From NCBI GenBank assembly GCA_038210135.1, contig JBBQWZ010000001.1, forward strand, positions 1 to 64,000: 64,000 nucleotides of DNA, in the 5' to 3' direction. The position numbers and the translations under genes are program-made. This document shows, in pieces, positions 35,506 through 43,281 of the stretch. How positions within the stretch are numbered: position 1 is the stretch's first letter; the number at the start of each line of letters is the position of its first letter. Origin of the DNA: JBBQWZ01 sp038210135 (lineage in GTDB: Bacteria; Acidobacteriota; Terriglobia; Bryobacterales; Bryobacteraceae). A model generated the notes under the pieces. It worked only from the letters and a program-made list of their open reading frames with translations, was not told where the DNA came from and did no database searches.

Positions 35506-36369
35506 ATGAAGCCGCAACGCGGTAAAGCTTCCGCGCCTGCCGCGAAACCCGGCAAGGAGCAGCGTCCGCTGAAGACGCTGGAGCGGGTGTTGTCGAAGGC
35601 AGGTCTTGGTTCGCGCACGGAAGCGCGGAAGTGGATTCTGGATGGGCGCGTGGCGGTGAACGGAGAGAAGATCCAGAATCCGGAGCACTGGGTGGATCTG
35701 GAGCGGGATCGCGTGACGTTCGACCGCAAGCCGGTCCGCGAGGCGGTGAAGATTTACATTCTGCTGTACAAGCCGAAGGGTTATTTGACGACGCACAAAG
35801 ACCCGGAAGGGCGGCCCACGGTTTACGACCTGATTAAGGATCTGGGCGAGTGGGTGGTTCCGGTGGGCAGGCTGGATTTGGACACCAGCGGCTTGCTCGT
35901 CATGACCAACGACACGGGCTTCGCGGATTATGTGATGAGCCCGGAGCATCATGTTCCGAAGACCTATCTGGTGAAGGCCTCGACGCTGCTTTCGGATGAG
36001 CAATTGGATCGATTGCGGAACGGCGTGCAGTTGGACGATGGTCCGACGCGGCCGGCGTTGGTGAAGCGGCTTCGCGATTCGGGGAAGTATACGCATCTCG
36101 AAATTACGCTGACGGAAGGGCGGAATCGGCAGGTGCGGCGGATGATCGAAGGGGTGGATAGCAAGGTGCTGAAACTGGTCCGGACTCAAATTGGCGAGAC
36201 GGAGATCGGGAGCTTGACGATCGGAAACTGGCGTCCGTTGACGGGGCTTGAGGTGAAGGAGTTCGGTTATCGCGGAGCCACGTCGGCGATTTCCAATCAA
36301 GCTTCGATGGAGAAAAAACAAACGCGGGCATCGACGAAATCCGGTCGCCGCTCGTCGTTTAGAGCATGA
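35506..36369 (+). CDS. RsuA/RluB-type pseudouridine synthase
   Basis: This protein of about 287 aa has an N-terminal S4 RNA-binding domain (LERVLSKAGLGSRTEARKWI) and a catalytic domain with the active aspartate in VGRLDLDTSGLLVMTND. EGRNRQVRRM near the C-terminus is the usual closing motif. It should isomerise uridines in ribosomal RNA. The basic, Lys/Arg/Ala-rich N-terminus and the C-terminal tail are poorly conserved. Starts at GTG 35467 and ATG 35506 are both possible, and no good ribosome site marks either. The gene is divergent from the amidohydrolase-like gene and precedes guaB, with a 189-base gap. Confidence 0.9.
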   Translation: MKPQRGKASAPAAKPGKEQRPLKTLERVLSKAGLGSRTEARKWILDGRVAVNGEKIQNPEHWVDLERDRVTFDRKPVREAVKIYILLYKPKGYLTTHKDPEGRPTVYDLIKDLGEWVVPVGRLDLDTSGLLVMTNDTGFADYVMSPEHHVPKTYLVKASTLLSDEQLDRLRNGVQLDDGPTRPALVKRLRDSGKYTHLEITLTEGRNRQVRRMIEGVDSKVLKLVRTQIGETEIGSLTIGNWRPLTGLEVKEFGYRGATSAISNQASMEKKQTRASTKSGRRSSFRA

Positions 36370-36558
36370 AGCTCCGCGCTCGGGCGGTGCCGGCGGCCGC
36401 GATTCTGTTACTTGCGGCCGAGAGCGCCGCTGCGCTCGAAGCACAGCGTGAACGCGTGGCCCGGGTGGTTCGGTTTTCGTGTCTTGCGGCGAGCCGTGCG
36501 GAATTGAAATCGAAGCTGATGCGGCAGGTGTTGTGCCCTACACTGGTAGAACACCCGC

Positions 36559-38013
36559 ATGATTCCTGAGAAAATCCTCGAAGGTCTGACTTTCGACGAC
36601 GTTTTGCTCGTACCCGCGCGAAGCTCCGTCGTTCCCGCGGAGACCGACACCCGCACCGCGTTGACGCGCACGATTGCCCTGAATATTCCAGTTGTGAGCG
36701 CGGCGATGGACACGGTTACCGAATCCCACCTGGCGATCGCCTTGGCGCAACAAGGGGGAATCGGCATCATACACCGCAACATGCCGATCGATCGGCAGGC
36801 GGAAGAAGTGGATCGCGTGAAGCGTTCGGAAAGCGGAATGATTGTCGATCCGGTGACGATCGATCCGGAACGCCCGCTAGCGGACGCTCTGGACGTGATG
36901 AAGCGGTACCGCATTTCCGGCGTCCCAGTGACGAAAGAAGGCAAGCTGGTCGGAATTCTGACGAATCGCGATTTGCGTTTCGAGACGCGGTACGATCTGC
37001 CGATTTCGAGCGTGATGACGAAGGAAAATCTCATCACGGTTCCGGTGGGCACGACGCTTGAAGAGGCGGAAGCGATTCTGCATCGCCATCGCGTCGAGAA
37101 GTTGCTGGTGGTGGACGACAACTACATGCTGAAGGGCCTGATCACGGTCAAGGACATTCAGAAGAAGTTGAAGTATCCGAATGCGGCGAAGGACGATAAG
37201 GGTCGTTTGCGCGTCGGCGCAGCGGTAGGGTCGACTGGCGACTTCCTCGAACGCGCGCAGGAACTGGTGCGGCGCAAGGTGGACGTACTGGCGATTGATT
37301 CGGCGCACGGACATCACGAAGGAGTGCTGAAAGCGGTCGCCGCGATCAAGAAGGCGTTTCCGGATACGCCGTTGCTGGCGGGCAACGTGGCGACGTACGA
37401 AGGCGCGCGCGATTTGATTGCGTTGGGCGTGGATGGAATCAAGGTCGGCATCGGACCGGGTTCGATTTGTACGACTCGCGTGGTGTCGGGCGCGGGCGTT
37501 CCGCAGATTACGGCGATTTCCGAATGCGCGAAAGCCACACGCGGATCGGGTGTTCCGCTGATTGCGGATGGCGGAATCAAGTACTCGGGCGATGTCAGCA
37601 AGGCGATCGCGGCGGGCGCGGATAGCGTGATGATCGGCAGCCTCTTTGCGGGGACAGAAGAGAGCCCGGGCGAGACGATTCTGTATCAGGGGCGCACATT
37701 CAAGAGCTATCGCGGAATGGGTTCGATCGGCGCGACCACTGCGCATTCCGCCGATCGATACGGGCAAGCCGATTCGGGCAAGCTGGTTCCGGGAGGCATC
37801 GAGGGGCGCGTTCCGTACAAGGGCATCCTGGCGGATCTTGTGTTTCAGTTGGTCGGCGGTTTGCGAGCCGGCATGGGCTACTGCGGTTGCCAGACGATTG
37901 GCGAGATGCAGGAGAAGGCTACCTTCCTGCGAGTGACCTCAGCGGGCCTGCGCGAGAGCCACGTTCACGACGTGATCATCACGAAGGAAGCTCCGAATTA
38001 TCAGTTGGAGTAG
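36559..38013 (+). CDS. guaB: inosine-5'-monophosphate dehydrogenase
   Basis: This 484-aa enzyme oxidises IMP to XMP with NAD+, the committed step of guanine nucleotide synthesis. It has full length with both CBS domains (about residues 90-205; PISSVMTKENLITVPVGT) inside the TIM barrel. The catalytic cysteine lies in GPGSICTTRVVSGAGVPQ, and IADGGIKYSGDVSKAIAAGA and YRGMGSIGATT are typical. The start ATG 36559 has a poor ribosome site but agrees with family N-termini (EKILEGLTFDDVLLVPARS). A hairpin-repeat element at 38019-38069 follows and may terminate the transcript. Confidence 0.97.
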   Translation: MIPEKILEGLTFDDVLLVPARSSVVPAETDTRTALTRTIALNIPVVSAAMDTVTESHLAIALAQQGGIGIIHRNMPIDRQAEEVDRVKRSESGMIVDPVTIDPERPLADALDVMKRYRISGVPVTKEGKLVGILTNRDLRFETRYDLPISSVMTKENLITVPVGTTLEEAEAILHRHRVEKLLVVDDNYMLKGLITVKDIQKKLKYPNAAKDDKGRLRVGAAVGSTGDFLERAQELVRRKVDVLAIDSAHGHHEGVLKAVAAIKKAFPDTPLLAGNVATYEGARDLIALGVDGIKVGIGPGSICTTRVVSGAGVPQITAISECAKATRGSGVPLIADGGIKYSGDVSKAIAAGADSVMIGSLFAGTEESPGETILYQGRTFKSYRGMGSIGATTAHSADRYGQADSGKLVPGGIEGRVPYKGILADLVFQLVGGLRAGMGYCGCQTIGEMQEKATFLRVTSAGLRESHVHDVIITKEAPNYQLE

Positions 38014-38018
38014 TTGGT

Positions 38019-38069
38019 GGTCCGCTTCCGACGCGCTCCTTCGGAGCGCTCTGGGGGCGGCTCGGATTT
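38019..38069. repeat. 50-bp hairpin repeat, second copy
   Basis: Nearly identical to 11372-11422, with a perfect GCGCTCC-TTC-GGAGCGC stem at 38033-38049. The loop differs (TTC against TAGT) while the stem is kept. It lies six bases past the guaB stop. Confidence 0.85.
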
Positions 38070-38101
38070 CGGCGGTTCTGGTGCTGTCGGGAATCGTGTT
38101 G

Positions 38102-38209
38102 GGTCCCCTCCCTTACGGTCGGGGTTCTAGGCCGAGTATGATTCGCTTGACACTTGTGGCCGTGGAGCACTTACTGCGCTCGACTTCGTCTCGCTTCGTG
38201 CGCGCCTCG
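38102..38209. repeat. composite repeat downstream of xseA
   Basis: It comprises the 30-bp repeat (38102-38133) and a 45-bp element (38165-38209), in the same order and orientation as 39627-39754 on the other side of xseA. Confidence 0.8.
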
Positions 38210-38212
38210 GTG

Positions 38213-39562
38213 CTATTGCGGTAACACTGTGGCTTTTACCTGGCCTGCGGCTAGACGCGCTTGGATGATGCTTCCGGCCGGGGCGTCTGCTGGCGACTTC
38301 ACGATGTGGCCGGATTCATTGGTCACAATCGCGTACCCGCGATCTAGAATTTTCAACGGACTGAGCTGGGTAAGATGAGCGCGCAAGGGTTCGAGCCTCG
38401 CGGCGGAGGCTGCGATGCGGGCCGGAGCTAGGCGTCGGAGTGCAGATTCGCCTGCGTCTAGCCGTCGATGTGCCTGACCGAAGCGGACTCTTACGTCGAG
38501 ATTCTGTAGGCGGGTTTCGAGGGCGCCCAGACGGCGGCGGTCGGCTTCCATGCGGCGGCGAAGCACTTCGCGCATTCGGTATTCGGCGTCATCGAGCGAT
38601 TGCAAGCGGCGGTTGACGGAGCGCTGAAGGGCTCCGCTGGCGCGTTCGAGACTGAGCTGTTCCAATTTGCGTCCGAGCGTGGAGAGCTTCCAGCGCAGCG
38701 ATTGGAGGAGGCGATTCTCGCTGCCGGCGAAGCGTTCGAGCGTCGATAGCAGGGTGGGCAGAACGAGTTCTGCCGCGGCGGAGGGAGTTGGGGCGCGCAC
38801 GTCGGCGACGAAATCCGCAATGGTGAAATCAGTTTCGTGCCCGATGGCGGAGATGACGGGAACCGAGCAGCGGGCGATGGCGCGCGCGACGGATTCCTCG
38901 TTGAACGTCCAGAGATCCTCGGGCGAACCGCCTCCGCGCGCGACGATGACGACCTCCGCCCAGCCGGATGCGCTGAAGTATTCGATGCCGCGGACGACTT
39001 GCTCGATGGAGCCTTCGCCTTGGACCAGCGCCGGATACAAACGAACTCGGCGGCCGGGAAAGCGCCGTTCGAGAATGTGCAGCATGTCGCTTATGACGGC
39101 GCCGGAGGGCGACGTTACAATGCCAATACGTTCCGGCAGATGCGGCAGGGGACGTTTTCTTTCAGCGCTGAAGAGGCCTTCTTCGGCGAGCTTCTTTTTG
39201 AGTTGTTCGTATGCGAGTTGGAGGGCACCGAAGCCTTGGGGCTCGATGGCTTCGACCAGAAATTGGGCGGATCCACGGACGTCGTAGAAGTCGAGGCGTC
39301 CGCGGGCGAGGACGGAGATGCCGTCCTGCGGCTTGAATTTCACAAGGCGAAGGGCGGTCCGGTAGCAGACGCATTGAATCTGCGCGGATTGGTCTTTCAG
39401 CGTGAAATAGGAATGTCCGCTGGGGGCCGTCCTGGTGCCGGAGATTTCGCCGGAGACCCAAATATTCGAGAATTCGCCTGCGAATGTGGCGCGAATGGAC
39501 TCGGCAAGTTCGCTTACGGTGAAGGTGTTGCGTTTCGCGAAATCGAAGAGGGGCTGCTGCAT
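38213..39562 (-). CDS. xseA: exodeoxyribonuclease VII large subunit
   Basis: This 449-aa subunit degrades single-stranded DNA in both directions together with the small subunit XseB, which is not in this window. It has an N-terminal OB fold (FTVSELAESIRATFAGEF, IWVSGEISG), the catalytic core motifs RIGIVTSPSGAVISDML and VIVARGGGSPEDLWTFNEE, followed by ARAIARCSVPVISAIGHETD and the C-terminal coiled region. The C-terminus ends with LDRGYAIVTNESGHIV. The gene stands alone and is flanked by two direct copies of a composite repeat. Confidence 0.95.
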   Translation of the reverse strand: MQQPLFDFAKRNTFTVSELAESIRATFAGEFSNIWVSGEISGTRTAPSGHSYFTLKDQSAQIQCVCYRTALRLVKFKPQDGISVLARGRLDFYDVRGSAQFLVEAIEPQGFGALQLAYEQLKKKLAEEGLFSAERKRPLPHLPERIGIVTSPSGAVISDMLHILERRFPGRRVRLYPALVQGEGSIEQVVRGIEYFSASGWAEVVIVARGGGSPEDLWTFNEESVARAIARCSVPVISAIGHETDFTIADFVADVRAPTPSAAAELVLPTLLSTLERFAGSENRLLQSLRWKLSTLGRKLEQLSLERASGALQRSVNRRLQSLDDAEYRMREVLRRRMEADRRRLGALETRLQNLDVRVRFGQAHRRLDAGESALRRLAPARIAASAARLEPLRAHLTQLSPLKILDRGYAIVTNESGHIVKSPADAPAGSIIQARLAAGQVKATVLPQ

Positions 39563-39893
39563 TAGTCGGCATGCCCGATTGGGGTCGGTCGAAAAAGACT
39601 GAGCACTTCTTTGCCAGCGCTTAAGAGTCCCCTCCCTGACGGTCGGGGTTCAAGCCGGGGGTGCTGATTTTTGGGGCAACGCGGCCAAGTGCGTTCTCTA
39701 CCGGGTTGGGAGCACTTACTGCGCGGCACTTCGTGCCGCTTCGTGCGCGCCTCGACGCTGCGGCGAGTGCGTATAAATCGTTTATTGAACCTATTCAAGT
39801 TTTTTATGGCCGAGCGTCCTACAGTAACGGCTATCATGATAGGTTCCTCCAGCACGTGCAACCGTGCGTTCGTAATTTGAGTTTAGGAGACCT
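39563..39893. repeat. intergenic region with composite repeat, upstream of glnA
   Basis: It holds the 30-bp repeat at 39627-39656 and the 45-bp element at 39710-39754, with a perfect GCGGCAC-TTC-GTGCCGC hairpin at 39723-39739. The final 110 bases are AT-richer and should carry the glnA promoter and leader; a TTGAAC near 39785 is a possible -35 box. Frames in this gap read through repeats and are rejected. Confidence 0.7.
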
Positions 39894-41303
39894 ATGACCC
39901 CCAAAGAAGTCATGGAATTTGCGAAGAAGAACGATGTGCGGCAGATCGATCTTCGCTTCACCGACCTGCCCGGTTTGACGCACCATATTTCGTATCCCAT
40001 CAGCCAGCTCTCCGAGAGCTCGTTCGAAGAAGGATTCGGGATTGATGGATCGAGCATCCGCGGTTGGGCTGCCATCAACGAATCCGACATGCTGTTGATT
40101 CCGGATCCGAAGACCGGATTTATCGATCCGTTCATGGAAACCAAGACGTACGTGATGATCGGCGATATTAAGGATCCGATCACGAAGCAGAGCTACGAGC
40201 GCGATCCGCGTTACATCGCGAAGAAGGCCGAGCTCTTTCTGCAGAATTCGGGGCTTGCGGATACCGCCTATTTCGGCGCTGAAGCCGAGTTTTTCATTTT
40301 CGACAGCGTGCGCTTCGACCAGAATGCGCATGAGGGCTACTACTTTATCGACGCCGACGAAGGCCGCTGGAATTCGGGACGCGCCGAGAACAATCTGGGC
40401 TACCGTCCCCGCGTGAAGGAAGGCTACTTCCCGGTGCCGCCGACCGATCATCACCAGGATCTGCGCGCGGAAATGGTAGAGACCATGATCGATTGCGGGC
40501 TGAACATCGAGTGCCACCACCACGAAGTCGCAACGGGCGGCCAGTGCGAAATCGATCAGCGTTTCGACACGATGGTGAAGTCGGCCGACAACATGACGAC
40601 GTACAAGTACTGCATCCGCAACGTCGCCTATCAATACGGCAAGTCGGTGACGTTCATGCCGAAGCCGCTGTTCGGCGATAACGGCAGCGGTATGCATACG
40701 CACCAATCGCTTTGGAAAGACGGCAAGCCGTTGTTCGCGGGCGACCTGTACGCGGGTCTTTCGCAGATGGCGTTGTGGTACATCGGCGGATTGTTGAAGC
40801 ACGCGCGCGCGCTTTCGGCGATCATCGCGCCGACAACCAATAGCTACAAGCGCCTGGTTCCGGGCTACGAAGCTCCGGTGAACTTGGCGTATTCGAGCCG
40901 CAATCGCTCGGCGGCGGTCCGCATTCCGATGTACTCGGCGAGTCCGAAGGCGAAGCGCGTCGAATTCCGTCCGCCGGATCCGGCTTGCAATCCGTATCTC
41001 GCATTCGCGGCGATGATGATGGCGGGCCTTGATGGCGTGCTGAACAAAATCGATCCGGGCGGTTCGCTCGACAAGGACATCTACGATCTATCGCCTGAAG
41101 AAATGAAGGCGGTTCCGTCGATGCCGGCGTCGCTCGACGAAGCGCTGAACTGCCTCGAGGAGGATCACAGCTTCCTGTTGAAGGGCGATGTGTTCACCGA
41201 AGAATTGATCGAAACGTTCATCGGCTACAAGCGGAAGCACGAAGCGGATGCGGTCCGTTTGCGGCCGCATCCCTACGAATTCGCGCTGTACTACGACATC
41301 TAG
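39894..41303 (+). CDS. glnA: glutamine synthetase, type I
   Basis: This 469-aa enzyme makes glutamine from glutamate, ammonia and ATP as a dodecamer. It has the family length and motifs: DLPGLTHHISYPI, FGIDGSSIRGWAAINESDM, AEFFIFD, the metal/ATP region GSGMHTHQSLWKDGKPLFAG and RIPMYSASPKAKRVEFRPPD. The tyrosine in DKDIYDLSPEEM corresponds to the adenylylation site, so control by covalent modification is likely. AGGAGA precedes ATG 39894. A strong terminator follows at 41326-41360, so the gene is a single transcription unit. Confidence 0.97.
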   Translation: MTPKEVMEFAKKNDVRQIDLRFTDLPGLTHHISYPISQLSESSFEEGFGIDGSSIRGWAAINESDMLLIPDPKTGFIDPFMETKTYVMIGDIKDPITKQSYERDPRYIAKKAELFLQNSGLADTAYFGAEAEFFIFDSVRFDQNAHEGYYFIDADEGRWNSGRAENNLGYRPRVKEGYFPVPPTDHHQDLRAEMVETMIDCGLNIECHHHEVATGGQCEIDQRFDTMVKSADNMTTYKYCIRNVAYQYGKSVTFMPKPLFGDNGSGMHTHQSLWKDGKPLFAGDLYAGLSQMALWYIGGLLKHARALSAIIAPTTNSYKRLVPGYEAPVNLAYSSRNRSAAVRIPMYSASPKAKRVEFRPPDPACNPYLAFAAMMMAGLDGVLNKIDPGGSLDKDIYDLSPEEMKAVPSMPASLDEALNCLEEDHSFLLKGDVFTEELIETFIGYKRKHEADAVRLRPHPYEFALYYDI

Positions 41304-41325
41304 ACAGCGGCGAGTTTTCGAACCA

Positions 41326-41360
41326 AAAGGACCGGCTCCGTGCCGGTCCTTTTTTCTTTT
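41326..41360 (+). terminator. rho-independent terminator of glnA
   Basis: A perfect 11-bp stem AAAGGACCGGC/GCCGGTCCTTT with loop TCCGT, followed by a T-rich run, 22 bases after the glnA stop. Confidence 0.95.
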
Positions 41361-41408
41361 TAGGGAGCGTCGCTGGACAGACTGGGCATGTTACGCTGAG
41401 GCGCAACT

Positions 41409-41813
41409 ATGCGCATCGTTGTTTTTCTTCTCCCACTGATGGCGGCGTTCGGGCAAGGCGCGACGGATCCGCGCGTGGACAAGATTTTCGCCGAGTGGGC
41501 GAAGCCGGATTCTCCGGGCTGCATGCCGCGGGCGAATTTGACTGCAATCGCGCTGAAGGAATTTGCCGGTACGTACCGGCTCGAGGAGATGGAGAGCGAG
41601 TGGACGATCGCGGCGCAGGATCGCAAGCTGACGGTGACGCGTCTTCGCGTCGCGGCGGGATCAGTCGAGCCGCAGATCGCGAATGTGTTTGTAATGCGTT
41701 CGTCGGGCGGCGGCGGAATCGTCCAATTTACGCGCGGCAAGGACGGCAAGATTGACGGCTTTCTGCTGAACGGCGGGCGGATCCGCAATGTGCGCTTTCG
41801 TCGGCTGAAGTAA
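41409..41813 (+). CDS. small secreted protein, deletion remnant of a serine hydrolase
   Basis: This 134-aa protein has a signal peptide (MRIVVFLLPLMAAFG). Residues about 22-38 (RVDKIFAEWAKPDSPGC) are the opening of beta-lactamase-like serine hydrolases. From about residue 48 on, FAGTYRLEEMESEWTI and GRIRNVRFRRLK match the C-terminal lipocalin-like domain of the same proteins. The roughly 300-residue catalytic domain between these parts is missing, with the join near residue 40. No SxxK motif remains, so hydrolase activity is impossible. The frame is intact, and the protein could still be a small beta-barrel binder. The leader and both segments are in frame, which argues for either recent loss or selection. 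Confidence 0.7.
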   Translation: MRIVVFLLPLMAAFGQGATDPRVDKIFAEWAKPDSPGCMPRANLTAIALKEFAGTYRLEEMESEWTIAAQDRKLTVTRLRVAAGSVEPQIANVFVMRSSGGGGIVQFTRGKDGKIDGFLLNGGRIRNVRFRRLK

Positions 41814-41848
41814 GGCGATTCCGCACACTCATCATCAAGGAAAATTGC

Positions 41849-42652
41849 ATGGATAACAAGAACTGGAAGAACCCGGTCCGGGCACGGCTGGAGGCGGGCG
41901 AGGCGGTGGTTGCGGGGACGATCACGATCAACAGCCTGGATTCCGCGGCGTTGATTGCGAAAGCAGGATTCGATTTCCTGTGGGTCGAGATGGAGCATTC
42001 GGGCGTGACGCTTGAGACGCTGCGGTCGATCGTGCTGGCGACGCGCGGACTGCCGGCGATGGTGTTCGCTCGCGTGCCCGTGATTGAGTTGTGGACGGCA
42101 AAGCGGGTACTCGATCAAGGCGTCAGCGGGGTGATTTTTCCGTTCTGCTCGACGCCGGAACGCGCGAAGACAGCGGCGGCGGCTTGCAAGTATCCTCCGC
42201 TGGGCAAACGCGGATCGGGCGCGGGCCTGGCGACGACTACTTGGCCAGTCACGGGCTCTTATTACGATTCGGCGGACGCGAATGTCCTAGTAATTTGCGT
42301 GATCGAAGAGGCTTCCGCGGTGGAGCAGATCGACGAGATCGCGGCGGTACCAGGATTGGACGTGCTGTTTATCGGCACCAGCGACTTGTCGTTTTCGCTG
42401 GGGCTACGCGGACGGCAGGATGAACCGCTACTCGACGAAGCGATCGCGAAGGTGGTGGCGGCTGGCAAGAAGCACGGCAAGTTTCTGGGGCGTCCAGCGT
42501 GGAGTCCGGAGTTGGTGAGCCGTTATCACGCGCAGGGCTTTCAGGTTTTCCAGTCGATGACAGACCTGGGGTTGATGGAACTCGGTGCGAAGCAATTGGT
42601 TCCGGCGGCGCGGTTGGAAGCCAAGCCGGGCGACGTGAAACCGCTGTATTAG
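41849..42652 (+). CDS. HpcH/HpaI-type class II aldolase
   Basis: This 267-aa metal-dependent aldolase cleaves a 2-keto-3-deoxy acid to pyruvate and an aldehyde. The barrel motifs are FDFLWVEMEHSGVTLETL (with the conserved Glu and His), FARVPVI, DQGVSGVIFPFCSTPERA, and FIGTSDLSFSLGLRG for the second metal ligand. The family includes 4-hydroxy-2-oxoheptanedioate, rhamnonate and glucarate pathway aldolases; which is meant here cannot be told. A good AAGGAAA precedes ATG 41849. The gene overlaps the stop of the convergent MerC gene by four bases. Confidence 0.88.
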   Translation: MDNKNWKNPVRARLEAGEAVVAGTITINSLDSAALIAKAGFDFLWVEMEHSGVTLETLRSIVLATRGLPAMVFARVPVIELWTAKRVLDQGVSGVIFPFCSTPERAKTAAAACKYPPLGKRGSGAGLATTTWPVTGSYYDSADANVLVICVIEEASAVEQIDEIAAVPGLDVLFIGTSDLSFSLGLRGRQDEPLLDEAIAKVVAAGKKHGKFLGRPAWSPELVSRYHAQGFQVFQSMTDLGLMELGAKQLVPAARLEAKPGDVKPLY

Positions 42653-43044
42653 TGCCCGGGATGGCAGCGGCAGAGTCGATGATTGCGCCAATGCGCGGTG
42701 GCGATCAGGGTTCCGCCAGCAATCATTCCGCTGGATTCGATCCAAGGCGTCCAGCCGAAGAGGCGTCCCGCGAGGGCGCAGGAGGCTCCGAGGATGAAGA
42801 GCGCCAGCGAATCGATGCGGCGGTGTTCTTTCCAATAGCTGAAAATCAGGCGGGAGGCTCCGAGGACGAGGGATGCTCCGAGGATGGTCCACTCGACGCT
42901 GGGTGAAGCGAGCCACGAAAATCCGGTGACCGCGAGGATCGTGAGGGCGAACGGAAGAACGGCGCAATGAATAGCGCAGGCGGTGGAGATCCAGAATCCG
43001 GTGCGGTCGAGGGCGGGTTTGGCTAGAACGGCGACGGACTTCAT
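42649..43044 (-). CDS. MerC-domain membrane protein
   Basis: This 131-aa protein has four hydrophobic segments and the paired cysteines typical of MerC proteins (STACAIHCAVLPFALTIL in helix 1), with a second cysteine group at the C-terminus (LCRCHPGH). MerC-domain proteins move mercury or, in organisms without a mer operon, probably zinc or another metal. No mer regulator, reductase or MerP lies near. AGGTGAG stands at good spacing before ATG 43044. An AT-rich inverted repeat at 43056-43073 lies immediately upstream and may bind a metal-responsive regulator. Confidence 0.85.
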   Translation of the reverse strand: MKSVAVLAKPALDRTGFWISTACAIHCAVLPFALTILAVTGFSWLASPSVEWTILGASLVLGASRLIFSYWKEHRRIDSLALFILGASCALAGRLFGWTPWIESSGMIAGGTLIATAHWRNHRLCRCHPGH

Positions 43045-43055
43045 AACTCACCTAG

Positions 43056-43073
43056 ATGATATCACATTATCAT
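43056..43073 (-). promoter_or_regulatory. inverted repeat upstream of merC-like gene
   Basis: ATGATA and TATCAT are separated by six bases, 12 to 29 bases before the start codon and overlapping a GATAAT (possible -10) on the minus strand. The AT-rich dyad resembles Fur/Zur-type boxes. Binding by such a regulator is inference. Confidence 0.4.
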
Positions 43074-43139
43074 TAGTAGTTATGAGGGGCGGCATCGCTG
43101 AAGAGTCTGCTTGAAAGAGGCCCGCTCGGTGTGAAGCGG

Positions 43140-43253
43140 GTCCGCTCCCTTACGGTCGCGGTTCGGTGCTGACCGTTATGGAGTTCCCCCTGACGGTCGC
43201 GGTTCGGCGCTGACCGTTATGGGTCCCCCTTACGGTCGGGGTTCAAGCCTGGG
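43140..43253. repeat. tandem array of three repeat units
   Basis: Three related units begin at 43140, 43183 and 43223. Units 1 and 2 share ggtcgcggttcgg.gctgac and cgttatg over about 40 bp. Unit 3 has the usual 30-bp form ending in ttcaagcc. This is the only tandem arrangement of the family in the window. Confidence 0.8.
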
Positions 43254-43281
43254 CGATTCAATCGGCAGAGCTATTTTGAGA

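Noticed and set aside
36366..36569. 67-codon frame with a hydrophobic N-terminus between the pseudouridine synthase and guaB
   Set aside because: The start overlaps the preceding stop without a ribosome site, and the end runs into guaB; composition resembles repeats and intergenic DNA.
39562..39861. 99-codon minus-strand frame upstream of xseA
   Set aside because: It consists of translated copies of the hairpin repeats.
43140..43253. CRISPR-like array
   Set aside because: Only three degenerate units without unique spacers; they belong to the dispersed hairpin repeat family.
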